From contig CAYUVA010000031.1 of NCBI GenBank assembly GCA_964448115.1, forward strand, positions 1-54,775: a stretch of DNA of 54,775 nucleotides, written 5' to 3'. The notes beneath the pieces are model-generated. The model made no database searches. It was given only the letters and a program-made list of their open reading frames with translations, and was not told the origin of the DNA. Position 1 is the stretch's first letter. Each line of letters opens with the position of its first letter. This document shows, in pieces, positions 29,701 to 39,027 of this stretch. Position numbers and translations under genes: made by a program. This DNA comes from CAYUVA01 sp964448115 [NCBI: uncultured bacterium] (GTDB lineage Bacteria > CAYUVA01).

Positions 29701-30616
29701 TAAAATTCCTTATCTTCTCCTGATTGTCAACGCCGCTGAAGTTGCTGTATATCCAGTTGGTCGTGTAGATGGCTGCGCTAACTCCGCGGCTGATCTTGAA
29801 ATCCCGCAGATCCTGGAATCGATGTTCACTTCCAGCGTTCAAAAGAATAAAGCTGGTTATTATGATATACTCGTACTGTTGTTTGGGCGCTGCGCCGAGC
29901 CTGCTATCCCGCTTGTAGCCATCGACTTCCTCAGCGTTCAAAACCAGCTTCTTGACCAGCTCCCGATCCGCCTTCAATCCGCGGCAGGGAAGAACTCCTT
30001 GGGGCAGCTTATCCATCGGTTCAAGCTCGATTTCCAAGCGGATGCGCTTGTAATAGTAAACCTCTCCCCTTGCCGGCAGGTACTTGACCGGGCAGACATT
30101 GATATAAAGTATCTGGTAGCCCGTCTTCCATTGGACTATATGCTTGAGCAGCGGATCTGCGGGATATGGCGACTCAAGGCGGTATATCTCACCAGATGGC
30201 TCGACATAGACCGGTTTTGCATCGCGCTTGCTAAGTGGAACCTGCGGCTGGTGCGGATAAATAGTGATCCCTTGCGCCAAAATGTCCTGTCCATCGGCTC
30301 TCAGGGTTATCTTGGCGCTCTTTTTACCTTGCGGTATCAGTATTGGCATCGAAATGACCGGTAGCTCCGGGTAGCCAACCTTTTCGGCTACGTTGGGGAC
30401 ACCGGGGATGATGATTTCTTGATATTGATAATCCTTGTTGTTTGCATAGTCCTTGATCGTGCGTTCTGCGATGCTTGGTTGCTCGAACTCGACCTCGGCG
30501 ATTATAAGATCATCACTTATTGTGGTGAGGTTGACCCTTTGCGATATGTCGGCTCCACTGGCGAGATGAGCAATAAAAAGGATTAATGCAAGCGAGATGA
30601 GAACTGATTTTTTCAT
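26714..30616 (-). CDS. Gingipain-type (C25) secreted protease with very long Thr-Pro linker
   Basis: The 1,300-residue product has a signal peptide (1-22), a propeptide-like region, and a C25 catalytic domain (about 240-650). The catalytic His is in NHLGHSNVQ near residue 502 and the Cys in YSQGCYDGS near 536. A fibronectin type III domain follows (about 768-860, [20 protein letters not shown]), then an immune-inhibitor-A/MAM-like domain (about 865-1030). A Thr-Pro-rich linker of some 155 residues precedes a C-terminal G-Y/WPYL module (about 1200-1300). It resembles the C25 enzyme at 19.4 kb in plan but has different accessory domains. Expected role: extracellular proteolysis or maturation of surface proteins. 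The gene is transcribed on the same strand as the DUF362 gene 30 bases upstream. Confidence 0.88.
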   Translation of the reverse strand: MKKSVLISLALILFIAHLASGADISQRVNLTTISDDLIIAEVEFEQPSIAERTIKDYANNKDYQYQEIIIPGVPNVAEKVGYPELPVISMPILIPQGKKSAKITLRADGQDILAQGITIYPHQPQVPLSKRDAKPVYVEPSGEIYRLESPYPADPLLKHIVQWKTGYQILYINVCPVKYLPARGEVYYYKRIRLEIELEPMDKLPQGVLPCRGLKADRELVKKLVLNAEEVDGYKRDSRLGAAPKQQYEYIIITSFILLNAGSEHRFQDLRDFKISRGVSAAIYTTNWIYSNFSGVDNQEKIRNFIIHAYENFNTRFVLLGGDADGADVGGESGDNIVPIRGLTATGYGETDTNIPSDNYYGCLDGNYNNDGDSRWGESNDGIGGGDVDHLFEVYVGRAAVDNETELDNFIRKQLQYEQLDYELDYLKNAIMVGELLWDDPTYGGDYKDEIKDGSSSWGYTTAGFAAEPGWSVETMYDRDMNPDWTKTTLINKINADYLHVINHLGHSNVQYCMRMYNADADALTNEKLFWAYSQGCYDGSIDNRGDNGYYGSADCILEHFTNDDHGPVVFIGNSRYGWGMHESTNGSSQYYDRQFFDAMFAEGIRQFGIMNADSKEDNIGYLSYGANRWVSYELLLFGCPQMSVAGYVDHRGSLQIDSSLYSCAESIMVTVYDVDLEGDTSHDVTLTVSDDGGSSWDYDSETLSLSGSGDGWFQGSIPIANQAPANENGTIDVSDGYSVRACYYDQDTGDGAEWICDAGTVDCNPPQITDLQVTGITASTATVQWNTDEPADSRVFYGSSCDSLDLNITNVALTTEHSVLISGLSSCTEYYFMVSSSDPAGNVSQSGCLSFSTNNAGLAYIFEATLDDDAGFSMDTGWGFGTPSGGSGDHGDPDPTSGYTGSNVYGYNLQGGYEHNIPSTRWLTSTTIDCSNGTGTMLSFYRWLGVEQNIYDRAFIEVSNDNGESWNLVWENPSSTIDDGEWIYQEYDISAYVDGYPMVKVRWGMGPTDYMWSYCGWNIDDIRIQQMLDGDCYTPTPTATMTNTPTRTPTPTGTPTWTRTPTDTPDLTSTPTSTPTRTPTASPTPTATSTPTDIPTSTPTNTCTRTSTPTLTPTETAIPTSTPTGTASSTPTATDTSTPTMLPSSTPTATATATDIPTKTPTATETPRYSSTPTPTETPTGLPTSTPTATVVIRQPPRITLGGYMGTNLKAGSVGYLAMQVVVEDPQGAAVDRVEIYYQGEATGVVLEPIDIEAGLYGLEPIQVEPLSSQEFLFQVRATNVGGIISAPWPYLVVPHYNP
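27040..27519 (-). repeat. Degenerate hexanucleotide repeat encoding the Thr-Pro linker
   Basis: About 480 bases of imperfect ACN-CCN units encode the Thr-Pro linker of the C25 protease. On the opposite strand the same tract gives Gly/Val-rich open frames that are not genes. Shorter tracts of the same kind occur near 12.8-12.9, 18.45-18.62, 19.7-19.8 and 20.6-20.7 kb. Confidence 0.85.
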
Positions 30617-30645
30617 TGTATTTCCTATTTTAAGATGATAACAGA

Positions 30646-32259
30646 TCAGACCAATTTAAGGGTCTTTTTCTCTTTGCCCTGATTAAGCAGAGCCTTTAGA
30701 TCCGCCGCAGAAGCGGTTGAAGTTCCTGTCCCACGACAAGCTACACTGCTAACCGGCGCTCGAAGGTTCATTGTGCCTCTATCCACCAGCCCCGCTACCC
30801 AGGTCAGCTCTTGCGCAGGAAGCGGCTGGTTCAACGGAAGCTCAAGGAGCATCACTGGACCCAGGTCGCAATTTGCCGGCATGGTGAAGCGAACCGGCTG
30901 TGGGGTAGCAGCAAAGCTCGGATAATAGTACCAAGTTCCCATGTACCCGACCGCCAGGTACAAATCAGCCTCAAAGGCAGGGGATGGGTTGTGCAGGCGC
31001 AGGTAAACTCGCATAGTATCCCCGGCGCCATAAATCCTCTTATTGAGCGAAACCTCTACCAGGGCACTCGATTGGTATGCGCGATGCTCGATCATGGCAG
31101 CATCGCAGGTAACGCTGGCTCCGAAGATGCCACCATTGGCGTTTATGGTGGCAGCAGCGCTTGTCAGCCAGTCCTTGAGGTTGGAGTCGCTTGTGTTTAT
31201 GTCTGGATTATGATCGGGATCATTGTTTATCGGGTACAGGACATGCTTTGCGCCAATGTAGTCGAGCGCAACCGGGTCTATAGATGCCAGCAACGTGTTT
31301 GTCCTGGTGGTATTCTCCGGCGGATGCCCATCCCATCCCTTGTGGCAGACCCAGATACAATCGAGGATATTGATTATCGGCGGTCTCACCAGCGAGAACA
31401 TCCCCCCGGTCACCTCGCCGATCTTCTGGTAATGGAGAAGCACCGCGAAGCTGTACCAGTCGAGCAGCGACATGGAGAGAGTGCCATAGCCAAGCTTCAG
31501 CGCCCCGGTGATGCCGCAGCCATCGTGATCCTTGAGCACAGGGACATTTATGTACTTGAGGTTCTGATGATAGCGACCATCGCTATATACGCCCTCCCTA
31601 AGCTCTATGCGGGTGCCGAACCTGGTGGTGAAGCAGGGGTAGTTGACCAGGCTGTTCAGCTTGCGATAGCCGTGGTTGCTGTGATCGCTGATGCCTATCT
31701 CCCGCGTTCGTATATCATCGAGCAGGTAGGTGGAGACCGGCTTGCCGGCAAAGACCTCGTTAACCAGGTACTTGAAGCTGTGGGCTGGATTCTCTGCGTT
31801 TGCGTTCGGGGATGACCTGCCTCGGTCGCAGTCGAAGCTGCCGAAGCCTTGCCCGTTCTCGATAAGCACTATCTCTCCGCCAAAGCCGTCCGGGTGGTCG
31901 AGGATGCGCTGGATCAAGCCACGAACAACATCGGAGTTTGTGTTCCCCCGCTCGGTGAAGGTGGCGTTGACCTTGATCACCACTACATCATCCTTGTGTA
32001 TCAAGCCCTTGTTGGCGCTGAGCGCATCATCGAAGCTGGAGCGATAGAGCTTGCTGCCGCTCTCGGCAAGGCGATAGACGAGGTTATCCAAGCCGGGGTG
32101 GTAGTTATTACTCGCAAAGTCGGGGGTGGGGATTTGATTGACATGTGCGACCAGACTTTTGTCTGAGGCAGCGAATAAGGGCGCTGGCATCAACCTCAGG
32201 GGCGCAGCCAGACATGCTCCCCCCGCAGCCAAAATCTTCAAAAACTCCCGCCGTTTCAT
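30646..32259 (-). CDS. DUF362 protein with Tat signal and YYPS-type C-terminal module
   Basis: I place the start at the ATG at 32259, which gives [15 protein letters not shown], a twin-arginine signal; an ATG eight codons upstream (32283) would bury it. Neither has a good ribosome site. Residues about 30-400 match DUF362 ([41 protein letters not shown]), a family often linked to iron-sulfur proteins and of unsettled function. The last 120 residues form a beta-rich module with YYPSF, similar to the end of the GT39-like protein at 14.1 kb. Tat export implies a protein folded before crossing the membrane. It lies between the C25 and YfhO-like genes on the same strand. Confidence 0.8.
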   Translation of the reverse strand: MKRREFLKILAAGGACLAAPLRLMPAPLFAASDKSLVAHVNQIPTPDFASNNYHPGLDNLVYRLAESGSKLYRSSFDDALSANKGLIHKDDVVVIKVNATFTERGNTNSDVVRGLIQRILDHPDGFGGEIVLIENGQGFGSFDCDRGRSSPNANAENPAHSFKYLVNEVFAGKPVSTYLLDDIRTREIGISDHSNHGYRKLNSLVNYPCFTTRFGTRIELREGVYSDGRYHQNLKYINVPVLKDHDGCGITGALKLGYGTLSMSLLDWYSFAVLLHYQKIGEVTGGMFSLVRPPIINILDCIWVCHKGWDGHPPENTTRTNTLLASIDPVALDYIGAKHVLYPINNDPDHNPDINTSDSNLKDWLTSAAATINANGGIFGASVTCDAAMIEHRAYQSSALVEVSLNKRIYGAGDTMRVYLRLHNPSPAFEADLYLAVGYMGTWYYYPSFAATPQPVRFTMPANCDLGPVMLLELPLNQPLPAQELTWVAGLVDRGTMNLRAPVSSVACRGTGTSTASAADLKALLNQGKEKKTLKLV

Positions 32260-32297
32260 AGCTATTAAAAATATTTTAGCCATTTAAGCAGCAGTAG

Positions 32298-34667
32298 TCA
32301 AATTACCGCATTGACAAATATAGAAGGCAAAATAATTATGGATATCAAATAAGTTAGCGACAATAGGGTTATGTATGCTCCTAATCGAAAGGAGAAGGGA
32401 TTGTATATCATCCTGATATCAGCCTCGCCAGGGGGGAGCTTAAGGCAGCGAAACATCAATTGGCATGGGTAAATCAAAGCTGCCTTCCCATTGATGAAGG
32501 CTTCCCAACCTGGGTAATAAACATCGTTGATAAGAAGATAGCCACCGTCTTTACTCAATGCTTTGGCCTCGATTATATGCGGCTCGTATCTGCTAAGCAC
32601 TAGTGCTGACCAGCCACGATCATATTCGACATTGTCCACATCATCCAGCCCCTCGATTATCAGTGTAGAGCGGATATCTAAATCGCCTGATGCCAGCAGC
32701 CTCATCGCTGAATGATGATCCGATGCATGAATAGCTCTACTGAAAAGTGATGCCTTGGAAAGGTAAGCTGGATCTTCATATATAATAAAATCGCCGACTT
32801 TTAAGCTCCAATATTGAGGATCAAGCTCTTTCTCCGCATCCCGTTTAGCGCGCACCTTGTCGATTATGAAACGAAGCCCCATAAATCGTGTATAGTCATT
32901 ATAATTTTCCACTCTTTTGATTATCCAATTGGCTGCTGGCTCCTCTCCCTGAGCAATGTTCATGTATCTAAGATAGCGGGATAAAACAACCGGATCATAA
33001 CCGCTTACCTCGTAGTAACCAAAGCGACTGCTGGCATCAAGATATCTTTCCTTGCGAAAGTTCACCCGAAAATACGGCTCCGACTCAGGCGTGATATGTT
33101 CAACCAGAGGCTTGAACAGATGACAGCCCTTTACTGGATAGGGGAGGATGTAGATGGAGCTGACATAATAAAGATCGGCAACTAACAGAACCAGCAGCGC
33201 TCGGATGGCAAGCTGGCGCCATTGAAAAAATAAAGCGATGAATAGTAACATGCAGCCAGTGAATAAAAATAAAGCAGCGCTGTACCTCAAGGATGAAAGA
33301 AGGCAACCCCGTGCTGACTCGACCAGCTTTTTGGCTGAGATTCCGTTCGCCTTCGCGAGCTGTACGACTCCGCCAGGGGACAGCTTTTCTATCATAAGAT
33401 AAACCGAGAACGGATCCTGGTAAGAGACATTTGAAATGATGAACATGAGCGAAGCAATCAGGATGCATGATATTGCAAAAGCGGTAGCCAGCTTTCTATT
33501 AACCCTCGAATGCAATAGTAGTTCAATCCCCTGTCCGGCAAGCACTGCTAATGTAAAAACCGTAAATATCAAGAACCGCGAGGGTATCCTGAAGATGCTT
33601 ATCCCTGGAATAAATCGGTATGCAAGATTATAAAAAGGAAATAACTCGCCGAAGGATAATAAAAGCGAGATGACTAAGATAAAGACCCAAACTAGCCGTT
33701 TGGCTTTTTTATGAAATAATCCAATGAACGCAAGCACTAAGCCGGGAATACTAATGTATATAAACAGCCACTGCAGCGCTCCTGATCCCCAGTATGGCGT
33801 CTTTAGTATATCGCCGAATAGAAATGGAGACATAGCCAATAAAAGGTTCGATGGACTAAGCGACTCCTTTACCGATAATAGCTTGTTTAATCCTTCGCTT
33901 CTGGTGGAGTGCAAGGTTACTTCGAGGCTGGGGAGTATTTGAATCGAGGATAATAATAGACCAAATATCAAAGCGCCGATACCGTAGCAAAATAACCGCA
34001 GCGCATTGACGCTCCCCTTAAGCAAACCATGACACAATGAATAAACAAGCACAAGAGCGAGCATCAGATAGAATATGTAAACGAGAAACTGCGGATGCCC
34101 GGCAAGGGCAACGAGCCACAATAAGATCCCTAAGCCGATGGCATCTCGCATGTGCAAGGAATCGGTCAGCCTGAAAAAAAGCAGTATCAATAAGGGTATA
34201 TAAGCGAAGATATAAGTGCAGTTCGGCGTGCCATAGAAGACTCGCATTATCATGTAAGGTGAGTAGCCATAAATAATTGCAGAACAAAGCGAGCCTAAAA
34301 CCGTCATCTTAAGATATCTGGAAAGGTAAAACATAAAGATAGAAGCGGCTAGAATGTGTAAAACCTGGCTAAGCTTGAGCAAGATATGGACCGGCAGCCA
34401 TAATAAAGGATAATTCGGCAGGTAAAACACGGAGCCTTGCATTCCAGCCAGAAACGGCGTTCCGCAGTAATAATGAGGATTCCACAGCGGAATCAAGCCC
34501 TGCTTGAGCATCTTTGCGCTGTAGCTATACCAATAGTAAAACTGCGAGACGAGATCATTGCCCCATAACATCGCATCGCTGAATAATACTTGAGCAAAAA
34601 AGAGGAGATTTATGGCTAATAGACTTGTCAGGGCGGCGACTACTTCCCCTTTGTTAGAACCTTTCAA
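32298..34667 (-). CDS. YfhO-family membrane protein
   Basis: The 789-residue product has about twelve to thirteen membrane helices and a soluble C-terminal third. Diagnostic features of YfhO are the first periplasmic loop (LWGNDLVSQFYYWY and PLWNPHYYCGTPF), and the near-C-terminal VYYPGWEAFINGKAALIYP followed by LPPGEADIRMIYNPFSFRLG. The Bacillus homologue is required for glycosylation of lipoteichoic acid, and other members are thought to be GT-C glycosyltransferases using lipid-linked sugars. It ends 14 bases before the DUF362 gene and starts five bases after the GT-B gene, suggesting a shared transcript for surface glycan assembly. Confidence 0.85.
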   Translation of the reverse strand: MKGSNKGEVVAALTSLLAINLLFFAQVLFSDAMLWGNDLVSQFYYWYSYSAKMLKQGLIPLWNPHYYCGTPFLAGMQGSVFYLPNYPLLWLPVHILLKLSQVLHILAASIFMFYLSRYLKMTVLGSLCSAIIYGYSPYMIMRVFYGTPNCTYIFAYIPLLILLFFRLTDSLHMRDAIGLGILLWLVALAGHPQFLVYIFYLMLALVLVYSLCHGLLKGSVNALRLFCYGIGALIFGLLLSSIQILPSLEVTLHSTRSEGLNKLLSVKESLSPSNLLLAMSPFLFGDILKTPYWGSGALQWLFIYISIPGLVLAFIGLFHKKAKRLVWVFILVISLLLSFGELFPFYNLAYRFIPGISIFRIPSRFLIFTVFTLAVLAGQGIELLLHSRVNRKLATAFAISCILIASLMFIISNVSYQDPFSVYLMIEKLSPGGVVQLAKANGISAKKLVESARGCLLSSLRYSAALFLFTGCMLLFIALFFQWRQLAIRALLVLLVADLYYVSSIYILPYPVKGCHLFKPLVEHITPESEPYFRVNFRKERYLDASSRFGYYEVSGYDPVVLSRYLRYMNIAQGEEPAANWIIKRVENYNDYTRFMGLRFIIDKVRAKRDAEKELDPQYWSLKVGDFIIYEDPAYLSKASLFSRAIHASDHHSAMRLLASGDLDIRSTLIIEGLDDVDNVEYDRGWSALVLSRYEPHIIEAKALSKDGGYLLINDVYYPGWEAFINGKAALIYPCQLMFRCLKLPPGEADIRMIYNPFSFRLGAYITLLSLTYLISIIILPSIFVNAVI

Positions 34668-34672
34668 GACAT

Positions 34673-35917
34673 TTACCTGACTTTGCTTATCGCCTTCAAT
34701 CGCTCAAGAATGAATTGGGCATATCGTTCCCATGAGCGCTCTTTTGCCACTCTCATCCCCTCGCTCAGGCGATTTGTATCCGGTTCGCCAAGGATACCTT
34801 CAACTTTATCGATAAAATCATCAGCATCGGAATAGATATAGACAAGTTCCCCATAGTAGCGCACCACATCGGGGATTGCTGGGCTTACTACCGGCTTGCC
34901 GCCTGCCATGTATTCGAGGATCTTGGTTGGGTTTATATGCATGGTTATCTTGTTGAGCACAAAAGGTATAGAGCATACATCAAAGGCAGCCATGTAACTG
35001 GGAAGCTGAGCGTAATCCCTGGCACCCACCAGGTGTACATTTGGCAGTGAAAGCAACCCTGAAAAGTCGCCGATAATAGGTCCAATCAAGAAAAATTGCC
35101 ATTCGGGTCTTTTCTTGGCGACCTTTTCGATGAGCTGCTGATCTATCCTCTCATCGACCATGCCAAAATAGCCGATAATTGGATGCGGAACCTGGCTGAT
35201 GTCCTGCGGAAGCCTGGTTTGTAGAAATGCTGCCCGGTTGAAGTGCTCAAACTCCACGCCACAGGGCAAAAGATTTATCTCTCCCCTTGCCATTGGCTTC
35301 TTGCGCTCGTAAAGTTCCCTGGTGCCAGCAAATACCAGATCGGCTTTTGATAAAATATATCGTTCTCCGATGGAGAAACCACGGCGCGACCACTCGAAGC
35401 CGCTGTACTCATCCAGGATATCGTAAACGAGTATCTCATGCTCGATTACATCGCAAAGATAGCTGTACTTCGGATTGTTGAACCAGAGGATATCGACCCT
35501 CGAATGGGGAATAGTTTCTCTAAGATAGGCGTTGAGTATCCAGCGGTTTAGCCATCGCAATATAAAAAATGAATCCTCGCCAGAGAGCAGAACCGGCTCC
35601 AGGATCGCAATCCGCTCATCGATGATATCAAGACTGGCTGTGCATGATCGTATCTCGCCTTTGACCATATCCTTGACATAGCGCGGGGTAAGATAAAGGA
35701 CAGTGTAGTATTGCTTGATCCTGACCACCGTCTGCTGCGGTCGATGCCAGATCCCTCTCCATGGATAGCCGCAGATGCATAGCATGGTTCTATCGGCTTT
35801 TTCTAGAATCTTTTGGACATCAGGAGCACCGCCAAGGCGTCTTTTACGCGCATGGGAGAATAAGAAATTAACCAGCAGCTTAATTGAAAAATAAAAGAAC
35901 CGAGGATAAACACGCAT
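34673..35917 (-). CDS. GT-B glycosyltransferase (family 1/4-like)
   Basis: The 414-residue product has the two Rossmann domains of GT-B enzymes. The C-terminal half carries the sugar-nucleotide binding elements IIGYFGMVDERID, FFLIGPI, VHLVGARDYAQLPSYMAAFDVCSIPF and the E-x7-E-like NPTKILEYMAGGKPVVSP. It is cytoplasmic or membrane-associated and would transfer a sugar onto a lipid or nascent polysaccharide. The ATG at 35917 lies two bases after the TPR lipoprotein's stop on the same strand, so translation is probably coupled. Together with the YfhO-like gene it looks like part of an envelope glycan locus; the sugar is unknown. Confidence 0.85.
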   Translation of the reverse strand: MRVYPRFFYFSIKLLVNFLFSHARKRRLGGAPDVQKILEKADRTMLCICGYPWRGIWHRPQQTVVRIKQYYTVLYLTPRYVKDMVKGEIRSCTASLDIIDERIAILEPVLLSGEDSFFILRWLNRWILNAYLRETIPHSRVDILWFNNPKYSYLCDVIEHEILVYDILDEYSGFEWSRRGFSIGERYILSKADLVFAGTRELYERKKPMARGEINLLPCGVEFEHFNRAAFLQTRLPQDISQVPHPIIGYFGMVDERIDQQLIEKVAKKRPEWQFFLIGPIIGDFSGLLSLPNVHLVGARDYAQLPSYMAAFDVCSIPFVLNKITMHINPTKILEYMAGGKPVVSPAIPDVVRYYGELVYIYSDADDFIDKVEGILGEPDTNRLSEGMRVAKERSWERYAQFILERLKAISKVR

Positions 35918-35918
35918 C

Positions 35919-36737
35919 CTATCTTCCTAGGGAACGCAGCTTCTGCATGGCTTTTTCAAGCTCCCTCTTTGTTTTAGGATCTAACTTGATCTGCTCACCG
36001 CCTTGTGCCTTATCTAGTGAACCGAGCGTTGAGCCGGGGGAGCTGGTCGATGCAGAAGATGATGTTGCGGAGCTCCCCGGTCCGCGGATGACCTCGACTT
36101 TGGTGGATGGCTTGGAGGGTCTGGCAATTGGCTTCCCTTCCTTCTTCTTTATCCTCGCCAGCTCTTCAGCGCGCTGTTTTTCTATCTCCTTTCGATGTTC
36201 CTCTTCAATCTTAGCCTGGGCGAGTTCGAGCTTCTGTTTGGCGGTTGATTTAAGCGCCTGGTCCGCATTCTTGTAAGCCTTTTGGTACCTTATTGCTGCT
36301 GCGTTGTATAATCCGCTATTGAAGTTATCATCACCCAGCTCGATCAGCCACTCGGCGTACTGATGTTGGAATTGTATAAGCGCCTCCCTAACTTCTTCTG
36401 ACTTGGGGTGGCTATGCTTCATGAAGATGAAAAGCGCTTTTTGGTAGTCATCAACTGCGCTCTCGTAGTCCTGTTTGCCAAGCGCTTCAGCGCCTTGCGA
36501 TAGCAGCTTGCCAGCCTGGATAAGATCCTCGCACTTTGCAGCCGCCTGCTTGGCGTAGGATGCATATTTGCTATCTGGGTGCTTTTGCATGAGCAACCTA
36601 TATTGGGTCAACGCTTTCTCATAGTCCCCAGCAGCGGCAAGCTCGTTAGCCTTGTCGTAAATCCTTCGCTCGGCGCATCCGCTGGTAAGAACTGTTAGCA
36701 AAAGTATGATCATCGAGTATTTCAATAGCCTAGTCAT
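35919..36737 (-). CDS. TPR lipoprotein
   Basis: The 272-residue product has a lipoprotein signal: hydrophobic IILLLTVLTSGC with the lipobox Cys at residue 21. Tetratricopeptide-like helices follow (KANELAAAGDYEKALTQYRLLMQKHPDSKYA is the first pair), then a second set around residues 75-150, a basic coiled coil (about 165-190), a Ser-rich spacer and a short C-terminal helix. This resembles outer-membrane lipoproteins of the YfgL/BamD or Tol-Pal type in layout, but no specific family can be named. It leads directly into the glycosyltransferase gene. Confidence 0.75.
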   Translation of the reverse strand: MTRLLKYSMIILLLTVLTSGCAERRIYDKANELAAAGDYEKALTQYRLLMQKHPDSKYASYAKQAAAKCEDLIQAGKLLSQGAEALGKQDYESAVDDYQKALFIFMKHSHPKSEEVREALIQFQHQYAEWLIELGDDNFNSGLYNAAAIRYQKAYKNADQALKSTAKQKLELAQAKIEEEHRKEIEKQRAEELARIKKKEGKPIARPSKPSTKVEVIRGPGSSATSSSASTSSPGSTLGSLDKAQGGEQIKLDPKTKRELEKAMQKLRSLGR

Positions 36738-36769
36738 CGTTTGATTCCCCCTTTTTGTTCTTCTTTTTC

Positions 36770-37543
36770 CTAGATAGGAAGCCTAGCTCCCTGTAGGCTT
36801 GATTTCTCTATAATAACGCTATCGAAGTTCTTGACCCCCTCCAGGTTGCAGTTATCGAAGTTGACCTCGATGAAGGTCGCCCGCTCGAAATCAGCCCCAC
36901 TAAAGTTGGAACCGCTGAAGTCAACCCGATAGAAGTATGCATCGGTGAACCTTATCAATCTAAGGTCTTGATTGGATAGACTACAGCTTTTGAAATTTGT
37001 TCCCGCCAGGTTAGCTAGTCGTAGTATCACACCCTGTAACGCAGCTCGCTCGAAATCAGAACCCTCGAGATCCGCTGATGTCAGGTTGGTAAGGCTCAAG
37101 TCAGCGCCGCTCAGGTCAGCGAAGCGAATGTTTGCCCGAGACAGGTTTGCCTTGTTCAGTTTTGCATTCTTAAGGATGCACCCCTGGAAGTCAGCGCCTT
37201 TGGCATTCATCTCCATCAGCTCGGCTCGTGTCAGATCAGAGCTTGAAAAGTTGGCTGCTTCGGCAATAGCGCCGATCAGACTCATATTCTTCCCCGATAT
37301 GCCAATCAGCCTGGTCTGTCTCAGGATGCTACCAGCCAGGTCGGCATTCTCCAGCCTGGCTTCGGTGAGATCGCAGCCGCTGAGGTTCATCTTCTTCATC
37401 TTGGCGCCGGTGAGGTCAGAGCCTTTCATATTGACCCCGCGCAGATCCATGCCGACAAGGTTGGCGTAGCGCAGGTTGCTGTCGCTCAGACTGCCCCGTT
37501 GTTTTACAATGCGGGCTATCTCCTCACGGGTAAACCGACTCAT
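36770..37543 (-). CDS. Pentapeptide repeat protein
   Basis: The 257-residue product has almost uninterrupted A(D/N)LxX pentapeptides from about residue 22 to 245, for example LRYANLVGMDLRGVNMKGSD and ADLSLTNLTSADLEGSDFER. These fold as a right-handed quadrilateral beta-helix. Some family members mimic DNA to protect gyrase, but most have no known activity, and nothing here distinguishes them. There is no signal peptide, so it should be cytoplasmic. It precedes the TPR lipoprotein gene by 32 bases on the same strand. Confidence 0.88.
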   Translation of the reverse strand: MSRFTREEIARIVKQRGSLSDSNLRYANLVGMDLRGVNMKGSDLTGAKMKKMNLSGCDLTEARLENADLAGSILRQTRLIGISGKNMSLIGAIAEAANFSSSDLTRAELMEMNAKGADFQGCILKNAKLNKANLSRANIRFADLSGADLSLTNLTSADLEGSDFERAALQGVILRLANLAGTNFKSCSLSNQDLRLIRFTDAYFYRVDFSGSNFSGADFERATFIEVNFDNCNLEGVKNFDSVIIEKSSLQGARLPI

Positions 37544-37683
37544 CTAGGCTTCGCTTAGGTTAAGTATTTTCCATTCTTGGATTATTCTAGGTAAGGGTAT
37601 GAAAGGTGTCAAGAAAACCAATTTTTAAAGTATCTAGTTCCTTTCTTTTATTCATTGTATTATATGGCTTTTAATCCAACGCC

Positions 37684-37770
37684 TTTATCACTTTATCACT
37701 CTATCACTTCCCGTGATTACTGGATTCCCGCCGGAGTTTACCCCGCACTTGATGCGGGGCGGGAATGACA
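37684..37770. repeat. Dispersed nested palindrome (copy 2)
   Basis: ATTCCCGCC (37724-37732) pairs with GGCGGGAAT (37758-37766) around an inner CCCCGCA/TGCGGGG hairpin. It is preceded by TATCACTCTATCACTTCCCG words. This is the least degenerate copy and sits in the 312-base gap between the pentapeptide gene and dsrP; nothing else was seen in that gap. Confidence 0.8.
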
Positions 37771-37855
37771 GAAAGGAGGCGCGGTGGTGATACAACTCAT
37801 GTATCAAGAGCAACCTAAAGGATTGCCCATCCAGAAAAACTGCGATGTTCCTATG

Positions 37856-39010
37856 CTAGGCTAGTTGTTGTCTTACCGAGACAACGATCTTGTAAAGCAC
37901 GGTTACGATCAACGCTCCCAGGGCATATATTCCTACCGAGATAGCTAGCTCCGGCATGGTCGGCGAGTACTCGATGATCTCGTGCATCGGATTGGGGATG
38001 AAGCCGCCGACTACCAGCCCCAAGCCCTTGTCTATCCAGGTGCCCAGGATAATGGCAACAACGCCGACGCCCAGGATGCCCTCCCGGCGCCTGAAGCGGG
38101 GGATGATCAGCAAGGGGAGTCCTATGGCAGCCAAAAGAAGCGATACCTGCATGAATGGCGCTAGATTCCCCGCACCATGAAGCCCGAAGAAGAGGTACTT
38201 AAGCGACTCGTAGTGGGAGGGGACTCCGCTGTAATAAGCAGTAAAGAACTCCAAGCCGAGAAAGAAGACATTGGCCATCATGGCATAAGTAACTATCTTG
38301 GCAAGCGCCTGCACCGGCTCCTTGCCCACCTTGAAGCTGCTGACCTTGCGCAGAATGAAGATGAGTATGATCAGGATGCCGGGACCGGCTGCGAACGCAG
38401 AAGCGAGAAACCTGGCAGCCATGATGGCGGTAAACCAAAGATGCCTTCCCGCCAAGCCAGCGTAAAGAAAGGCGGTAACAGTGTGGATGCTGACCGCCCA
38501 GGGGATGGATAGGTATATAACCGGCTTTATCCACTTGGGTGGTGGAACCTGTTTACGCTCCGCTCCCAGGGTTACAAAGCCGATAAAAAGGTTCAAGGCA
38601 AGGTAGCCGGAGAGTACGAACATATCCCAGAACATCACCGAGTTTGGTGTTGGGTGCAGGATCACATTGGTTACGCGGGTCGGCATGCCCATATCGACAA
38701 AGACAAATAGCATGCACATAATAACCGCCGAGATGGCTAGGAATTCGCCCAAAATGGTTACCTTGCCGAACTGCTTGTAGTTGTGCAGGTAATAGGGTAA
38801 CACTACCATGACCGCCGAGGCGGCGACTCCGACCAGATAGGTCAACTGCGCGATGTAAAAGCCCCAGGTTACATCCCGGCTCATCCCGGTGATCCCTAAG
38901 CCGACCTGCAACTGCCTCATGTAGAAGTAAAATCCTATACCGATGAGGATAAACAGGGTAAACAACCATCCGTAGTACTTTTTATCTCCCGTAATCGCTT
39001 TCTCTATCAT
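37856..39010 (-). CDS. dsrP: DsrP, NrfD-like quinone-interacting membrane subunit
   Basis: The 384-residue product has about ten membrane helices in the NrfD/PsrC arrangement (for example GLHGAGNLAPFMQVSLLLAA and WIDKGLGLVVGGFIPNP). In DsrMKJOP it forms the second quinone-reacting module with the periplasmic ferredoxin DsrO, passing electrons between menaquinone and the periplasm. It follows dsrO by 17 bases and ends the operon. Length and position match canonical DsrP, so the assignment is strong even though NrfD-type proteins in other complexes look similar. Confidence 0.93.
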   Translation of the reverse strand: MIEKAITGDKKYYGWLFTLFILIGIGFYFYMRQLQVGLGITGMSRDVTWGFYIAQLTYLVGVAASAVMVVLPYYLHNYKQFGKVTILGEFLAISAVIMCMLFVFVDMGMPTRVTNVILHPTPNSVMFWDMFVLSGYLALNLFIGFVTLGAERKQVPPPKWIKPVIYLSIPWAVSIHTVTAFLYAGLAGRHLWFTAIMAARFLASAFAAGPGILIILIFILRKVSSFKVGKEPVQALAKIVTYAMMANVFFLGLEFFTAYYSGVPSHYESLKYLFFGLHGAGNLAPFMQVSLLLAAIGLPLLIIPRFRRREGILGVGVVAIILGTWIDKGLGLVVGGFIPNPMHEIIEYSPTMPELAISVGIYALGALIVTVLYKIVVSVRQQLA

Positions 39011-39027
39011 CTTGCTTGGCTCCTGCT

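Noticed and set aside
30811-31815. Long plus-strand open frame of about 334 codons
   Set aside because: Antisense of the DUF362 gene, which has clear family motifs.
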